Assembly (NCBI GenBank): GCA_004134985.1
Contig: REGQ01000034.1
Span: forward strand, 1-60,565
Reading direction: 5' to 3'
Length of the DNA stretch: 60,565 nt
Origin: Paenibacillaceae bacterium
GTDB taxonomy: Bacteria; Bacillota; Bacilli; Paenibacillales; Paenibacillaceae
Every line of letters starts with the position of its first letter. Positions within the stretch are counted from its first letter, which is position 1. The position numbers and the translations under genes are program-made. Under the pieces are notes generated by a model. It saw only the letters and a program-made list of their open reading frames with translations. It did not search any database and was not told the DNA's origin. Shown here one piece after another: positions 49,229-59,099 of the stretch.

Positions 49229-50758
49229 ATGGAATATCAGAGCATTCTGTTCGATCAACACTGTTCGCGGCCAACCAGCGATGAGAGCCCGTTGCCCGTC
49301 TTCCTTCATGACATCCACATGGATCAAATTATTCAGGAGATCGTGAAGGGCAAAGAAGCTTGCGAACTCGAACCGCTATTTTACACCAAGCTTGAACATA
49401 TGGAATCGATCCGCTACCGAAGCGCGATTATGGAGGAGATTGATCATGTCGTTTCGGTCGAAGCGCTGGCCTCTTTCTCGCAGCGGATGGGGAGAACGCG
49501 GGAGTATGTCCAGTACAGCCACACCTCTCCGGATCATGAGCAGCGAATGAAATGGTTGCTGGACGCTGCCAGCCTCTATTGCCAGGCGATCATCGAGCTC
49601 CATCGTGCAATGACCGCTGCCCAAGTGCAATCGCATGGTCTCAAGCGCTTCTACGCATGGCTTAACGACTATGTTCATACATCATCTTTTACTTCGCTTC
49701 ATATAGAAACGACTGAACTGCATGAGGAATTCAGTCAGATTCAGTTCAACATGACGATTGCCGACGGCAAGATCAAAGTGTCTGCAACCGATGATGATCA
49801 GGATTACTGCAAATTGTTAAGCCGCGTTTTGCTGCAGGGACGCGGAGCAGAAGAAGAGGATTTCGCTATCCGTCTATCGGCCGGTTTGCAGCTGTCAGAT
49901 ATCGAGAAAGGTCTGCTGAGCGTCGTCAGGAAGCATTATCCCGCACCATTTCGCAAACTGCCGAAATATTATCAGAAGCATTTGGATTTTATCGATGATT
50001 CCATAATGACTTTTGACCGGGAGCTCCAGTTTTGTCTCGCTTGCTTGCAGTACTTTCATTCGTTGAAACATAAAGGGCTGACGTACAGCTATCCATCGAT
50101 TACCGCTTCCAGGGAGCTGCATATTAAAGGCGGATATGACCTTTCCCTGGCTTCATCTGCGCTGCATGGCGGCCAACCGGTCGTTGGCAATCATTTCGAT
50201 CTAACTGCTGCGGAACGGATCTGCGTGCTGACCGGTCCCAATCAGGGTGGTAAAACAACCTTTGCGCGCTCGCTCGGCCAAATCCTTCATTTGAGTTCCA
50301 TCGGATGTCCTGTACCCTGTCAGGAAGCAGTAATATTCGAATTTGACAGAATATTCACACATTTTCCTTCGCAAGAACTGCCAGGGACGCACTCGGGGAA
50401 ACTGGAGGATGAGCTGCTCCGGCTAAAGCCGATTGTTGACGCCGCTACCGACCGCAGCGTCATCATCTTGAACGAGCTGTTCTTCACGACAACAACTCAT
50501 GACGCCTACGCGATGGGCAGCAAGGCACTCCGGCTTTTCATGCAGCGGGGCGCCATGTGCCTGTATGTTACCCATGTTTTCGAACTGGCTGCTGCACATG
50601 AGCGGATCGTTAGCCTGGTTGCGGTGACGAATGAGTTTGACCCGGCCAAACGAACATTTCGCATTCGAAGACAGCCTGCAGATGGCATTGTACACGCCTC
50701 CTCCATCGTCAAGAAATACGACTTGACCCGACAACGCATAAAGGAACGAATTCAATGA
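49229..50758 (+). CDS. MutS-like ATPase 1
   Basis: A 509-residue protein with a helical lever-like N-terminal half and a MutS-family ATPase at about 310-490: Walker A LTGPNQGGKTTFARSLGQIL, THSGKLEDELLRL, then a Walker B-like SVIILNELFFTTTTHD in which the usual Asp is Asn, and CLYVTHVFEL. It has no mismatch-binding domain I, so it is not housekeeping MutS. AGAGAGGATT stands before the ATG. Its stop overlaps the next gene's start (ATGA), and the two products probably work as a heterodimer. The function is unknown. Confidence 0.8.
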   Translation: MEYQSILFDQHCSRPTSDESPLPVFLHDIHMDQIIQEIVKGKEACELEPLFYTKLEHMESIRYRSAIMEEIDHVVSVEALASFSQRMGRTREYVQYSHTSPDHEQRMKWLLDAASLYCQAIIELHRAMTAAQVQSHGLKRFYAWLNDYVHTSSFTSLHIETTELHEEFSQIQFNMTIADGKIKVSATDDDQDYCKLLSRVLLQGRGAEEEDFAIRLSAGLQLSDIEKGLLSVVRKHYPAPFRKLPKYYQKHLDFIDDSIMTFDRELQFCLACLQYFHSLKHKGLTYSYPSITASRELHIKGGYDLSLASSALHGGQPVVGNHFDLTAAERICVLTGPNQGGKTTFARSLGQILHLSSIGCPVPCQEAVIFEFDRIFTHFPSQELPGTHSGKLEDELLRLKPIVDAATDRSVIILNELFFTTTTHDAYAMGSKALRLFMQRGAMCLYVTHVFELAAAHERIVSLVAVTNEFDPAKRTFRIRRQPADGIVHASSIVKKYDLTRQRIKERIQ

Positions 50759-52254
50759 TGAAACCTAATTTGCTATATGAAGCAAAGGAACACAGCCTGC
50801 AAATGCAGGCACAGGCAGAACAATTGCTGCAGGATCTGCATGTGGAGCCGATTCTGAACGCGATGGCACGTAAAGATCAATATGTGTACAGTACGGCGAA
50901 AACGCTGCTACTGGATACGCTATCGGATGAGAATACAATCATGTACCGTCAACAAATCTTGGCCGACATCCTGCACAACCCGTCGCTTATCCAGCAGCTT
51001 TATGGCATTGCCAACGCAATTATCCTTCAATCGGCAGATTACCAGACGCAAATGAAACCGAATTTCTCTCGCAACGTTCCCGTAAGCGAAAAGCTTAAAA
51101 CCTCGGCAGCGCTGCTACCCTCACTGCTTGCCAAGCTGCAGGAACTCCGGGATCTGGGCGCTTCACATCGGCCACATTGCCAATCCCAAGGGTTAACAGC
51201 GTTGTTCAGACAGCTTGAGCAAACGTATACGAACGGATTTCTGTCCGAAGCGCGCACCCATTGCAAGCTGCTGCAGCAAACCGTCCAGCAGTGCAAATTG
51301 AATATCGGAGCGCGCATCGGGGACGGCCTGAAGGGAACCGGCGTTACACTCAGAAAGCTGGAAGGCTCTGCAAGCTTTTCTTTGAACATGCTGCGTTTAG
51401 GGAAAGCCGATTCGCTGCATTTCGGGCACAGCCTGAAAGAAATCGAAGAGAGCGCGTTAATAAATGTACTGCGAATTGTCAATCGTTTCATTGATGAATC
51501 GCTCGCCTTTATAAACATGCTGCGCTTCGAAAGCAGCTTCTATGTCGGCTGTATGCATCTGCACGGCGAGTTGGCCAAGTGCGGTTGTGAGGTCGCCTTT
51601 CCACAGCCGCTGCCCTCTGACGGGCGAGTGCTGTCGTTCATCGGCATCTACGACCCCAGTCTCGCGCTCAGCAAGGGAAGAGCGCCCGTTGCCAATGAAA
51701 TGCATGCTGAAGAGATGCGTTTGCTCGTCATTACCGGCGCGAATCAGGGAGGGAAGACGACTTTTCTACGCAGCGTGGGGCTTGCTCAGCTTATGATGCA
51801 GTGCGGGATGTTCGTGCCCGCCGCGGCCTTCCAAGCCAGTCTGTGCGACCAGATTTTCACCCACTTCACGAGAGAGGAAGACGAGACAATGCACAGCGGC
51901 AAGCTGGATGAAGAGGTTGCGCGGCTGGATCAGATGATCGACCATCTGACTTCCCGCTCCCTGCTGCTGATGAATGAACCTTTCGCTTCCACGACGGAGC
52001 GCGACGGTACAGCGATTGCCAAAGACCTGCTCTCTGTCTGCTATGAGCTGAAGCTGCGTGTCTGTATCGTTACGCATTTCTATGAGCTGGCAGGCTGGGC
52101 AACCGGGCAGTTCGAGCATGCGGTGTTTCTATCGCCTGACCGCGGCCATAAAGAAACGGGCACTTACAGATTGTCCGGCAAGAAGCCTTCACCAACCAGC
52201 TACGGAGAAGACCTGTACGAGCGGATTATTGGCGCACATGTCAGTCGCGTATAA
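50755..52254 (+). CDS. MutS-like ATPase 2
   Basis: A 499-residue paralogue of the protein encoded just upstream. The helical N-terminal half (ALLPSLLAKLQEL, NVLRIVNRFIDESLAFINML) resembles MutS core and clamp levers. ATPase: VITGANQGGKTTFLRSVGLA, MHSGKLDEEVARLDQMIDHL, SLLLMNEPFASTTERDG (again Asn for the Walker B Asp) and CIVTHFYELAG. No domain I. Coupled to the first gene by a four-base overlap; a terminator follows. Confidence 0.8.
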   Translation: MMKPNLLYEAKEHSLQMQAQAEQLLQDLHVEPILNAMARKDQYVYSTAKTLLLDTLSDENTIMYRQQILADILHNPSLIQQLYGIANAIILQSADYQTQMKPNFSRNVPVSEKLKTSAALLPSLLAKLQELRDLGASHRPHCQSQGLTALFRQLEQTYTNGFLSEARTHCKLLQQTVQQCKLNIGARIGDGLKGTGVTLRKLEGSASFSLNMLRLGKADSLHFGHSLKEIEESALINVLRIVNRFIDESLAFINMLRFESSFYVGCMHLHGELAKCGCEVAFPQPLPSDGRVLSFIGIYDPSLALSKGRAPVANEMHAEEMRLLVITGANQGGKTTFLRSVGLAQLMMQCGMFVPAAAFQASLCDQIFTHFTREEDETMHSGKLDEEVARLDQMIDHLTSRSLLLMNEPFASTTERDGTAIAKDLLSVCYELKLRVCIVTHFYELAGWATGQFEHAVFLSPDRGHKETGTYRLSGKKPSPTSYGEDLYERIIGAHVSRV

Positions 52255-52288
52255 GCGGCCGCATTGCTTAGCAATGCTGGCGCAACAA

Positions 52289-52315
52289 CAAGGCCGCCCT
52301 CTGCGGGCGGCCTTC
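52289..52315 (+). terminator. Terminator after the MutS-like pair
   Basis: AAGGCCGCCC, a loop CTCTGCG, and GGGCGGCCTT make a GC-rich stem between convergent genes, ending near TCGCTTGG. The T-run is weak. Confidence 0.65.
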
Positions 52316-52345
52316 GCTTGGCTATGCTCATGAATGGCGTTTTGC

Positions 52346-54229
52346 TTAGCCAACCATGATTTTGCAAATATCATTCGTGAACTCAACCGGATCATTAACC
52401 GGCAGCCCTTCAATCAGCAGCGCCTGGTTGTAAAGCAGATTCGTATACAAGCTCAGTTTGTCCTTGTCATTGGCATACGCGTCCTTGAGCGATTGGAATA
52501 CAGCATGGCTGCTGTTGATTTCCAGTACTTTATCCGCTTTGACATCGCCGCCGTTCGGCATCGCTTTGAGCACTTTTTCCATCTCAATCGTCAATTCCCC
52601 TTCAGTGGAGAAACATACCGGATGGGAGCGCAAACGTTTGGATACGCGCACATTTTTGACTTTGTCTGCCAATACATCTTTCATATAGTCAAACAGCTCT
52701 TTGTTCTCGTTGTCCTGCGCCTCATTGTCGTTCTGCTGATCATCCGATTCAATGCCCAGATCGCCGCTTGATACGGATTTGAACTCTTTGTCTTTGTATT
52801 TGGCAATTACTTTGATGGCAAATTCATCGATATCATCGGTGAAGTACAAAATTTCGTACCCCTTCTCCGATACCAATTCGGTTTGCGGAAGTTTTTCAAT
52901 CCGCTCATTGGACTCCCCGGATGCGTAGTAAATGTACTTCTGCTCTTCCGGCATCCGCGATACATACTCATCAAGCGTGACCAGCTTCTTCTCCTTGGAG
53001 GAGTAGAACAGCAGCAGATCCTGCAGCACGTCCTTCTCAGCGCCGTAGTCATTGTATACGCCAAACTTCAACTGTCTGCCGAACGATTTGTAGAACTGCT
53101 CATACTTGTCCCGCTCGTCTTTCAGCAGGCTTTGCAGTTGGCCTTTGATTTTGCTTTTAATATTTTTGGCAATCAGCTTCAGCTGACGATCATGCTGCAG
53201 CAGCTCACGGGAAATATTCAGTGAGAGATCCTCGGAATCGACCATCCCTTTGACGAAACTGAAATAATCCGGAAGCAGGTCCGCGCATTTGTTCATGATC
53301 AGGACACCGCTTGAATACAGCTCCAGACCTTTTTCAAACTCTTTGGTGTAGTAGTCGAATGGGATGTTCTCCGGGATGTAGAGAATCGCTTGATACACAA
53401 CGGCGCCGTCAGCGCTAATATGGATGTGCTTCAACGGCTTGTCAAAACCGTAGTGCTTCTCATGATAAAACTTCTCATAGTCCTCATCCGTCAGTTCGCT
53501 TTTGTTCTTTCTCCAGATCGGCACCATGCTGTTGATGGTTTGCTCTTCTTTAAATTCCTCGAACTCGCCTTCGCTGCCTTCTTTGGGCCGTTGGCTGCTC
53601 ACGTTCATTTTGATCGGGTATTTAATAAAATCGGAGTATTTCTTAATGATCGCTCTCAGGCGATACTCTTCCAAGTACTCGTCAAAGCTGTCTTCCTCTG
53701 TGCTTTCCTTAATATGCAGCACGATTTCAGTACCGACTTCCGCTTTCTCAGCAGCTTCAATCGTGTACCCTTCTGCGCCAGCCGATTCCCACTTGTAAGC
53801 TGTGTCGCTGCCGAGCGCACGGCTTGTTACCGTGACAACGTCCGCCACCATAAATGCGGAGTAGAAACCCACACCGAACTGACCGATAATGTCATGGCCT
53901 TCTTTAAGCTCGGTTTCTTTCTTGAACGCCAGGGAACCGCTTTTGGCAATGACGCCCAAATTGTTCTCCAACTCTTCCTTCGTCATCCCGATTCCGGAAT
54001 CGGAAAGGACCAATCGTCTCGCTTCTTTATCTGCCGACACTTTAATATAATAGCTGTCCTTGTCAAACACCAGATTGTCATCGGTCAGCGCTTTATAATA
54101 AATTTTGTCAATCGCATCGCTTGCATTGGACAGCAGTTCTCTAAGGAAAATTTCCCGCTGTGTATAAATGGAGTTGATCATCATTTCCAACAGTCGTTTG
54201 GATTCTGCTTGAAACTGTTTCTTTTCCAT
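52346..54229 (-). CDS. htpG: Hsp90 chaperone HtpG
   Basis: A 627-residue chaperone. The ATG at 54229 follows AAAGGGGAAA. The N-terminal ATPase shows [37 protein letters not shown] and [16 protein letters not shown], the Bergerat-fold motifs. The middle domain has [14 protein letters not shown] and a catalytic Arg region; the C-terminal domain contains [19 protein letters not shown] and ends in a dimerising helix. It folds client proteins under stress. It is monocistronic. Confidence 0.95.
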   Translation of the reverse strand: MEKKQFQAESKRLLEMMINSIYTQREIFLRELLSNASDAIDKIYYKALTDDNLVFDKDSYYIKVSADKEARRLVLSDSGIGMTKEELENNLGVIAKSGSLAFKKETELKEGHDIIGQFGVGFYSAFMVADVVTVTSRALGSDTAYKWESAGAEGYTIEAAEKAEVGTEIVLHIKESTEEDSFDEYLEEYRLRAIIKKYSDFIKYPIKMNVSSQRPKEGSEGEFEEFKEEQTINSMVPIWRKNKSELTDEDYEKFYHEKHYGFDKPLKHIHISADGAVVYQAILYIPENIPFDYYTKEFEKGLELYSSGVLIMNKCADLLPDYFSFVKGMVDSEDLSLNISRELLQHDRQLKLIAKNIKSKIKGQLQSLLKDERDKYEQFYKSFGRQLKFGVYNDYGAEKDVLQDLLLFYSSKEKKLVTLDEYVSRMPEEQKYIYYASGESNERIEKLPQTELVSEKGYEILYFTDDIDEFAIKVIAKYKDKEFKSVSSGDLGIESDDQQNDNEAQDNENKELFDYMKDVLADKVKNVRVSKRLRSHPVCFSTEGELTIEMEKVLKAMPNGGDVKADKVLEINSSHAVFQSLKDAYANDKDKLSLYTNLLYNQALLIEGLPVNDPVEFTNDICKIMVG

Positions 54230-54346
54230 GAAAATTGTTTCCCCTTTCAATATGTATTGCCCGTAAGGCCTTCTTTTCTATATTAGCACTCTACGGCAAT
54301 GAGTGCCAGAACAAGTTGTAAATTCTTATATCTGATCCATAAAAAA

Positions 54347-54374
54347 AAGCATCCCCATGTTTACAGGGACGCTT
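54347..54374 (-). terminator. Terminator after the SASP gene
   Basis: AAGCATCCCC and GGGACGCTT flank an eight-base loop; on the minus strand TTTTTTTT follows. Placed five bases from the SASP stop codon. Confidence 0.8.
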
Positions 54375-54379
54375 ATCTT

Positions 54380-54589
54380 TTATCTTTGCTGCAGCTGTTG
54401 CTGTGCAATCTGGACCAAGCGGCGTGTAATATATCCACCCAAGGCCCCAGTGTCTCTGGTCGTCATATTTCCATAGTAACCATCCTGCGGGAGCTGGATG
54501 CCAAGTTCCTGTGCAACTTCATACTTTAACTGGTCGATTGCTGCTCTTGCCTGTGGAATAACCAGTTGATTGCTTGATCTTCTCGCCAT
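54380..54589 (-). CDS. Small acid-soluble spore protein, alpha/beta type
   Basis: A 69-residue spore DNA-binding protein. The ATG at 54589 gives MARRSSNQLVIPQARAAIDQ, then LKYEVAQELGIQLPQDGYYG (with the conserved KYEVAQELG GPR-cleavage region) and GGYITRRLVQIAQQQL. These proteins coat DNA in the spore core and are cleaved by GPR at germination. Its presence shows that the organism makes endospores. Expression should need SigG; the promoter was not pinned down. Confidence 0.95.
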   Translation of the reverse strand: MARRSSNQLVIPQARAAIDQLKYEVAQELGIQLPQDGYYGNMTTRDTGALGGYITRRLVQIAQQQLQQR

Positions 54590-54721
54590 ATGTTTGATGC
54601 CTCCTGCTTGTGATATCCGTATTATGTGGCACATTCGGAAAATCTATACATTTCGGTTTTATTTACCGGGGATTTTTTTTGCATTGTCATGCTACAATCG
54701 CTCTAAATGGAGGGAATGACG

Positions 54722-55606
54722 ATGTTTTTTGCCCCGATGCCGCTTGAGCAGGCCGATGCTCCTTTTGACAATGACGACTTTCTATTCGAGCCAAAAATCG
54801 ACGGACAGCGACTGGAACTCGCTTTTATACAAGGACGTACCCATTTATTCACACGACACGGCAACGATGTGACGCGGCAGTATCCAGAGCTGCATTTTGT
54901 TCCCGTTGCGGATGGGCATGATGTTGTACTGGATGGCGAGGTTGCATATGTAAATCCGGAGAATGGGCTTATCCAATTTGAGCCGCTGATGCAGCGCGTC
55001 AGAATGAAAAAGAAATCCCAAATTAATGATGCCAAATCAAGGATTCCCGTTCGTTATTTTGTGTTTGATATTCTATATTACAATGGCGAAGACTTAAGAG
55101 ATCAGCCGTTGTCAGCCCGCAAGGAACTGCTCGCAAACGTCATGACGGGCAATCAATACTTTAAACTAATGACTGCCCAGCATAGACGAGGAACAGCATT
55201 GTTCCAAGCAGCCAAGCAGCTGCAGCTGGATGGCATCGTCGGCAAGCGCAAGAGCAGTCCTTATATCGAACTGCCCAGCGACAATTGGCAAACAATAAAT
55301 ATTTATCATCCTGCTGAAGTTTCTTTTGTTGGTTACCGCAAGCACCGGTTCGGCTGGCTGTTTCGCAATGCTTCGGGAACAATCAACGGCGTCATTGAGC
55401 ATCCGGTCTCTCATGCCAGTCAGGAAACCTTTCTGGAATTGACGAAACCTTATATTAGCGGCGAAGATCGCAACCACGTCTATCTCGAAGCTGCCATCAA
55501 AGGCCGCATCCGCTTTCGCAGTGGAACGCGAAACGGAATGGTCCGGTTGCCTGAATTGATTGAAATAGGCAGTAGTAACCCCAATCGCAGCATAAGCATG
55601 CACTAA
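54722..55606 (+). CDS. ATP-dependent DNA ligase-like protein
   Basis: A 294-residue protein of the LigD/YkoU ligase type without Ku or primase parts. The ATG at 54722 follows GGAGGGA. Nucleotidyltransferase motif I is FEPKIDGQRLELAF (Lys to be adenylated), motif Ia/III region VVLDGEVAYV and VRYFVFDILYYNG, motif IV LDGIVGKRKSSPYIE. Motif V, usually W.K.K, reads NWQTIN, so both lysines are absent. The C-terminal OB-like part is FVGYRKHRFGWLFRN. It may be an inactive or altered ligase, or use another residue. Confidence 0.78.
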   Translation: MFFAPMPLEQADAPFDNDDFLFEPKIDGQRLELAFIQGRTHLFTRHGNDVTRQYPELHFVPVADGHDVVLDGEVAYVNPENGLIQFEPLMQRVRMKKKSQINDAKSRIPVRYFVFDILYYNGEDLRDQPLSARKELLANVMTGNQYFKLMTAQHRRGTALFQAAKQLQLDGIVGKRKSSPYIELPSDNWQTINIYHPAEVSFVGYRKHRFGWLFRNASGTINGVIEHPVSHASQETFLELTKPYISGEDRNHVYLEAAIKGRIRFRSGTRNGMVRLPELIEIGSSNPNRSISMH

Positions 55607-55613
55607 TATAGCT

Positions 55614-56513
55614 TCAATAATACATTCGCACTTCGATGTCCTGATCATAATTGCCAAAGCCGCGGCCGTACAAGGTGACCCCGCCGCAATTGTCTGCCGT
55701 ATCTTCACATTCGATCCGAAAGGCGACTTCTTTGCCAAAAGTAATGCCGAGTTCGTCCACGGTTACGCCTGAAATGCGAACCCCATCCATAAATGTGCCT
55801 GTATCGGTAACAGACAATTTTTTGAGCAGGCCATGTTTGGAGCCGCTATGCCAGGCTGGCGTAAGCATGCCAGGCTTGCTGCCGAAATCGCCCGGACTTG
55901 TCCAGATGCCAAGCTTCTTCCCGTTGATCATAAACGTGATATCTGAAGGCCAATTCTCATTGTAGCCAGGCGCCTCCGAGGCAATTTCCAGGGTAATATC
56001 CAACTCCCTGAGCACTTGATTGCCAAGAAGGTAATTCGGGAGCCGATATTCGATAAAGCCGCTGCCAAACCAGAGATGTCTTGCCTGGACGTGCTCCGGG
56101 TCGGCAAAATAACGCGGATCATCATTCATTCCAATCACCTTCAGCTCAGAGCACATGCCGCAGGTCGGCTTGACATCATAGGCAGTGAAGTGCCCGATGG
56201 GTATGGAAGCAGCGTACATATTTTGCGGGACCGGTTTGCCTGGCTTGAACTCCAAAGTGACTGCATCAAGTTCGATTTTGCACACTTTTTGAATGCCGCG
56301 TTTCCCGGTGACACTTTCGCAGGATACGATACCCGCCCGTTCAAGTTTCTGAATATGCTTGGTTACGATCGCCGAAGAGATTCCCATTACTGCAGCCAAT
56401 TCGCCAATATTCATTTCTTTGTCATTCAATAGTTCGATCATCTTGATACGCGTATTGGAGGAAAGGCATTCCAGAAATTCGATATTCGCGCTGCTTACTC
56501 TAATTGACTGCAT
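55614..56513 (-). CDS. ArsR-type regulator with a C-terminal beta domain
   Basis: A 299-residue protein. Residues 1-80 are a winged helix (FLECLSSNTRIKMIELLNDK, IGELAAVMGISSAIVTKHIQ). The rest is beta-rich and carbohydrate-module-like: IPIGHFTAYDVKPTCGMCSE, IEYRLPNYLLGNQVLRELDI and YGRGFGNYDQDIEVRMYY. It follows the GH2 gene by 84 bases on the same strand. A sugar-sensing repressor of the GH2 gene is the simplest role, acting on the mirrored sites at 58.4 kb. I am not aware of a characterised member. Confidence 0.72.
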   Translation of the reverse strand: MQSIRVSSANIEFLECLSSNTRIKMIELLNDKEMNIGELAAVMGISSAIVTKHIQKLERAGIVSCESVTGKRGIQKVCKIELDAVTLEFKPGKPVPQNMYAASIPIGHFTAYDVKPTCGMCSELKVIGMNDDPRYFADPEHVQARHLWFGSGFIEYRLPNYLLGNQVLRELDITLEIASEAPGYNENWPSDITFMINGKKLGIWTSPGDFGSKPGMLTPAWHSGSKHGLLKKLSVTDTGTFMDGVRISGVTVDELGITFGKEVAFRIECEDTADNCGGVTLYGRGFGNYDQDIEVRMYY

Positions 56514-56597
56514 GTATCATTCTCCATCTTTGTTTGCTTTTCGTCCCATAATAGCACAAAAAGCGGGCTTAAGCCCACTTCTTGTCTAGTCGCAAGT

Positions 56598-58355
56598 TTA
56601 GTCTTCGATTGCTGCTTTTTTCGTATTGATCTGGCGGAACACGGACAGGTCCAATTTCGGTTTTCGCTCATACGTATACAGCCCGTTAACTTCCAATTCT
56701 ACATCATAAAGCTGGGTGTAACAGAAGCCGAACATATTCGGGTTGTCCAGCAAAGCCGTCGTCATCTTGTCATAGCGGGAGATGAACTCCTCCACACTCG
56801 ATGGACGGTCGCCGTATCCCCACGATATCGTGTCCGTCTGACCTGGATTCCACCATATGCCGCCATACTCGCTGACGAAATACGGTAATCCAGGCGTGTA
56901 CGTCTGCCGTTCCGGATAGGCCGCGAATACTTCACCCTCGCCAGTTTTCAGCGACTCATAGCGAGCAGCGAACGTTTCCGGGTTCTGATCATAATCGTGC
57001 ACATCAAAAATATCGGTAATGACATGGAAATTGCCGCTCGTATCGATTACCGGCCGGGTAGGATCGATCGCTTTGGTCGCCTCGTATACGACGCGCAGCA
57101 CTTCATCATCCTGTCTTGCCCCGTTCGACGCATCCCAGGTTTCATTGAAAGGACACCAGCCAACCAGACTCGGATGGTTGAAGTCTCGCTCTACCCCTTC
57201 GATCCACTCCGGCAAAAACTGCGCCAGCCCCTGTGTATTCGTAATATCAAGCCCCCAGTTGGCATGCTCTCCCCATACGAGGTAGCCAAGCTGATCCGCC
57301 CAATAAAGGAAGCGCGGTTCAAAAATTTTCTCATGCAAGCGGGCACCATTAAAACCGACATCCATAGCAAGCAAAATATCGTTCTTCAACGCTTCATCAG
57401 TAGGCGCAGTGTAAATGCCGTCAGGATAAAAGCCTTGATCCAGCACCAGACGCTGAAACACCGATTTGCCGTTAATCAGAAACTTCATGCCGTCCAATTG
57501 AATAGAGCGCAGCCCAAAGTAAGAACTGATCGTATCCACCACGGTACCCTCTGTCGCAACAAGCTGCAGTTTCAGATCATACAGATTAGGTTCTCCTACT
57601 TGCCATAGATGCACTTCGGAAAGCGGAATCGTAAATTTCGCCGTCATCGCCCCAAGCTTCACGGAGGCCTCTCCGACCAAATTGCCTTCATAGAGCGCTT
57701 CAGCCAGCAATTGCAAGCCGCCCGTCGCTCCCTTGATTTTCGCCTCGATATGGACACATTCGTTTTCCGGGTCTGGCGTCAGTCTGAAAGACGAAATGTA
57801 GGTTTGCGGCACTGCCTCCAGCCAGACGGTCTGCCATATGCCTGTCGTCCGTGTATATTCGCAGCCATGGGAGTTATATTGTCCTGATTGCTTGCCACGA
57901 GGCTGCTTGCCCGAACGCACATCGTCCTCAGCATAGACTGTAATCGTATTCAATCCTGTTTGCAGTGCATTTGTTATATCAAATGAAAATGACGTATAGC
58001 CCCCACGATGCGTGCCAACGAGCTGTTCGTTCACCCACACCTCCGTTTTATAGTCCACCGCGCCAAAATGCAGCAGCACCCGCTGTCCCGCCCATTCTGA
58101 TGGCAACTCAAACGTACGTTTGTACCAAACCGCATCCATGAAATCCGTATACCCAATTCCAGACAATTTGCTCTCAGGGCAAAACGGCACAATAATCGTT
58201 TGTGCCAGCTTTGCATCAACTTGATGCAATCCTCTTGCCTTGCCGCTGCGGCCATGGTCAATATCGAATTGCCAGTCACCGTTCAGGTTAAGCCACTGTT
58301 CCCTTACGAACTGTGGACGTGGATATTCAGGACGCGGAATACTTGTTTTAGTCAT
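56598..58355 (-). CDS. GH2 glycoside hydrolase
   Basis: A 585-residue enzyme of the beta-galactosidase/glucuronidase family. Sugar-binding domain at about 15-180 (LNLNGDWQFDIDHGRSG, VDYKTEVWVNEQLVGTHRGG), immunoglobulin-like domain to about 290, then the TIM barrel: LVLDQGFYPDG, acid/base Glu in VGWCPFNETWD and the nucleophile Glu in LPYFVSEYGGIWW. No signal peptide, so it acts on imported sugar. The bond cut (galactoside, glucuronide, mannoside or arabinoside) cannot be fixed by eye. GGAGGTAA precedes the ATG. Confidence 0.88.
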   Translation of the reverse strand: MTKTSIPRPEYPRPQFVREQWLNLNGDWQFDIDHGRSGKARGLHQVDAKLAQTIIVPFCPESKLSGIGYTDFMDAVWYKRTFELPSEWAGQRVLLHFGAVDYKTEVWVNEQLVGTHRGGYTSFSFDITNALQTGLNTITVYAEDDVRSGKQPRGKQSGQYNSHGCEYTRTTGIWQTVWLEAVPQTYISSFRLTPDPENECVHIEAKIKGATGGLQLLAEALYEGNLVGEASVKLGAMTAKFTIPLSEVHLWQVGEPNLYDLKLQLVATEGTVVDTISSYFGLRSIQLDGMKFLINGKSVFQRLVLDQGFYPDGIYTAPTDEALKNDILLAMDVGFNGARLHEKIFEPRFLYWADQLGYLVWGEHANWGLDITNTQGLAQFLPEWIEGVERDFNHPSLVGWCPFNETWDASNGARQDDEVLRVVYEATKAIDPTRPVIDTSGNFHVITDIFDVHDYDQNPETFAARYESLKTGEGEVFAAYPERQTYTPGLPYFVSEYGGIWWNPGQTDTISWGYGDRPSSVEEFISRYDKMTTALLDNPNMFGFCYTQLYDVELEVNGLYTYERKPKLDLSVFRQINTKKAAIED

Positions 58356-58371
58356 CTTGTTACCTCCACTA

Positions 58372-58479
58372 ATTAATTTAAAAGTTAATATAATAACTTA
58401 AAGCAACTTCAATAACTACATAATATACAGCGCATTACGGATTGTCAATATAAGTTATTTAATTAATTTTTAAGTTAAT
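58372..58479 (-). promoter_or_regulatory. GH2 promoter between two mirrored 29-bp sites
   Basis: Minus-strand promoter: TTGACA (58448-58443), 17 bp, TATTAT (58425-58420), all consensus. At 58372-58400 and 58451-58479 lie two 29-base AT-rich sites in inverted orientation that agree at 25 positions (shared ends ATTAA and AATAACTTA). One lies just upstream of the -35, the other downstream of the start. They look like paired operators. Confidence 0.75.
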
Positions 58480-58667
58480 GAAACAAACCCCAAATCAAAG
58501 CTCCCCTCTAGCGAATAATGTAGTGAGGGGCTCGTTCGATGCTGATAATCGAAGTTGTTATTTGTGAGCCTACGTGCTGGAACAAGCAGTGTTTGTTGTT
58601 TCACAATAAGCTGTGTTGTGGTAATACGGATAACAGACTAACAATTGATTGCAAGGAGGATATCGCG

Positions 58668-59024
58668 ATGAATGCTACTAACTTCAAACGCCATTACTAT
58701 GTCTCGGTATCAGGAAAATCAATCGAACATGCACCTTCAGGCAGCGATCAACTGCAAATATTGGCCACCGATGGAGAGATCAATACCCTTCAACAGCTGT
58801 TGAAGAGGGAAGAATCACGAGATGAAACCACCGCATTGAAAGCTCCCATCCCCTATAAATCAGCCGATCACGATCCGGCAGGGGATGCCTACGATGAGGC
58901 GCTTATTGACCTGTACCGGGCCATTTACAAGCTTGGAACCTCGGAAACCCAGCAGCACATTGCTGGCATGAACATATTGAGGGAGCTGAAGGATACTGAT
59001 TATAACCACCCGGGCTATTCATAA
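58668..59024 (+). CDS. Small conserved-looking protein, function unknown
   Basis: A 118-residue protein; AAGGAGGAT precedes the ATG at 58668. It starts NATNFKRHYYVSVSGKSIEH and has a central acidic/hydroxyl-rich part, a DAYDEALIDLYRAIYKLGTS helix and a C-terminal HIAGMNILREL helix. No known domain was recognised. It is monocistronic with a strong terminator, so it is a real gene. A role in spores or stress is possible but not shown. Confidence 0.7.
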   Translation: MNATNFKRHYYVSVSGKSIEHAPSGSDQLQILATDGEINTLQQLLKREESRDETTALKAPIPYKSADHDPAGDAYDEALIDLYRAIYKLGTSETQQHIAGMNILRELKDTDYNHPGYS

Positions 59025-59040
59025 CCATGGATAAAATGCC

Positions 59041-59071
59041 AAAGAGGACAGCGATTACCGCTGTCCTCTTT
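59041..59071. terminator. Bidirectional terminator between the small ORF and purC
   Basis: AAAGAGGACAGCG and CGCTGTCCTCTTT are perfect 13-base complements around a short loop between convergent genes. Confidence 0.88.
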
Positions 59072-59099
59072 GGGATGAATGAATGATTGTTCAGTTGGA

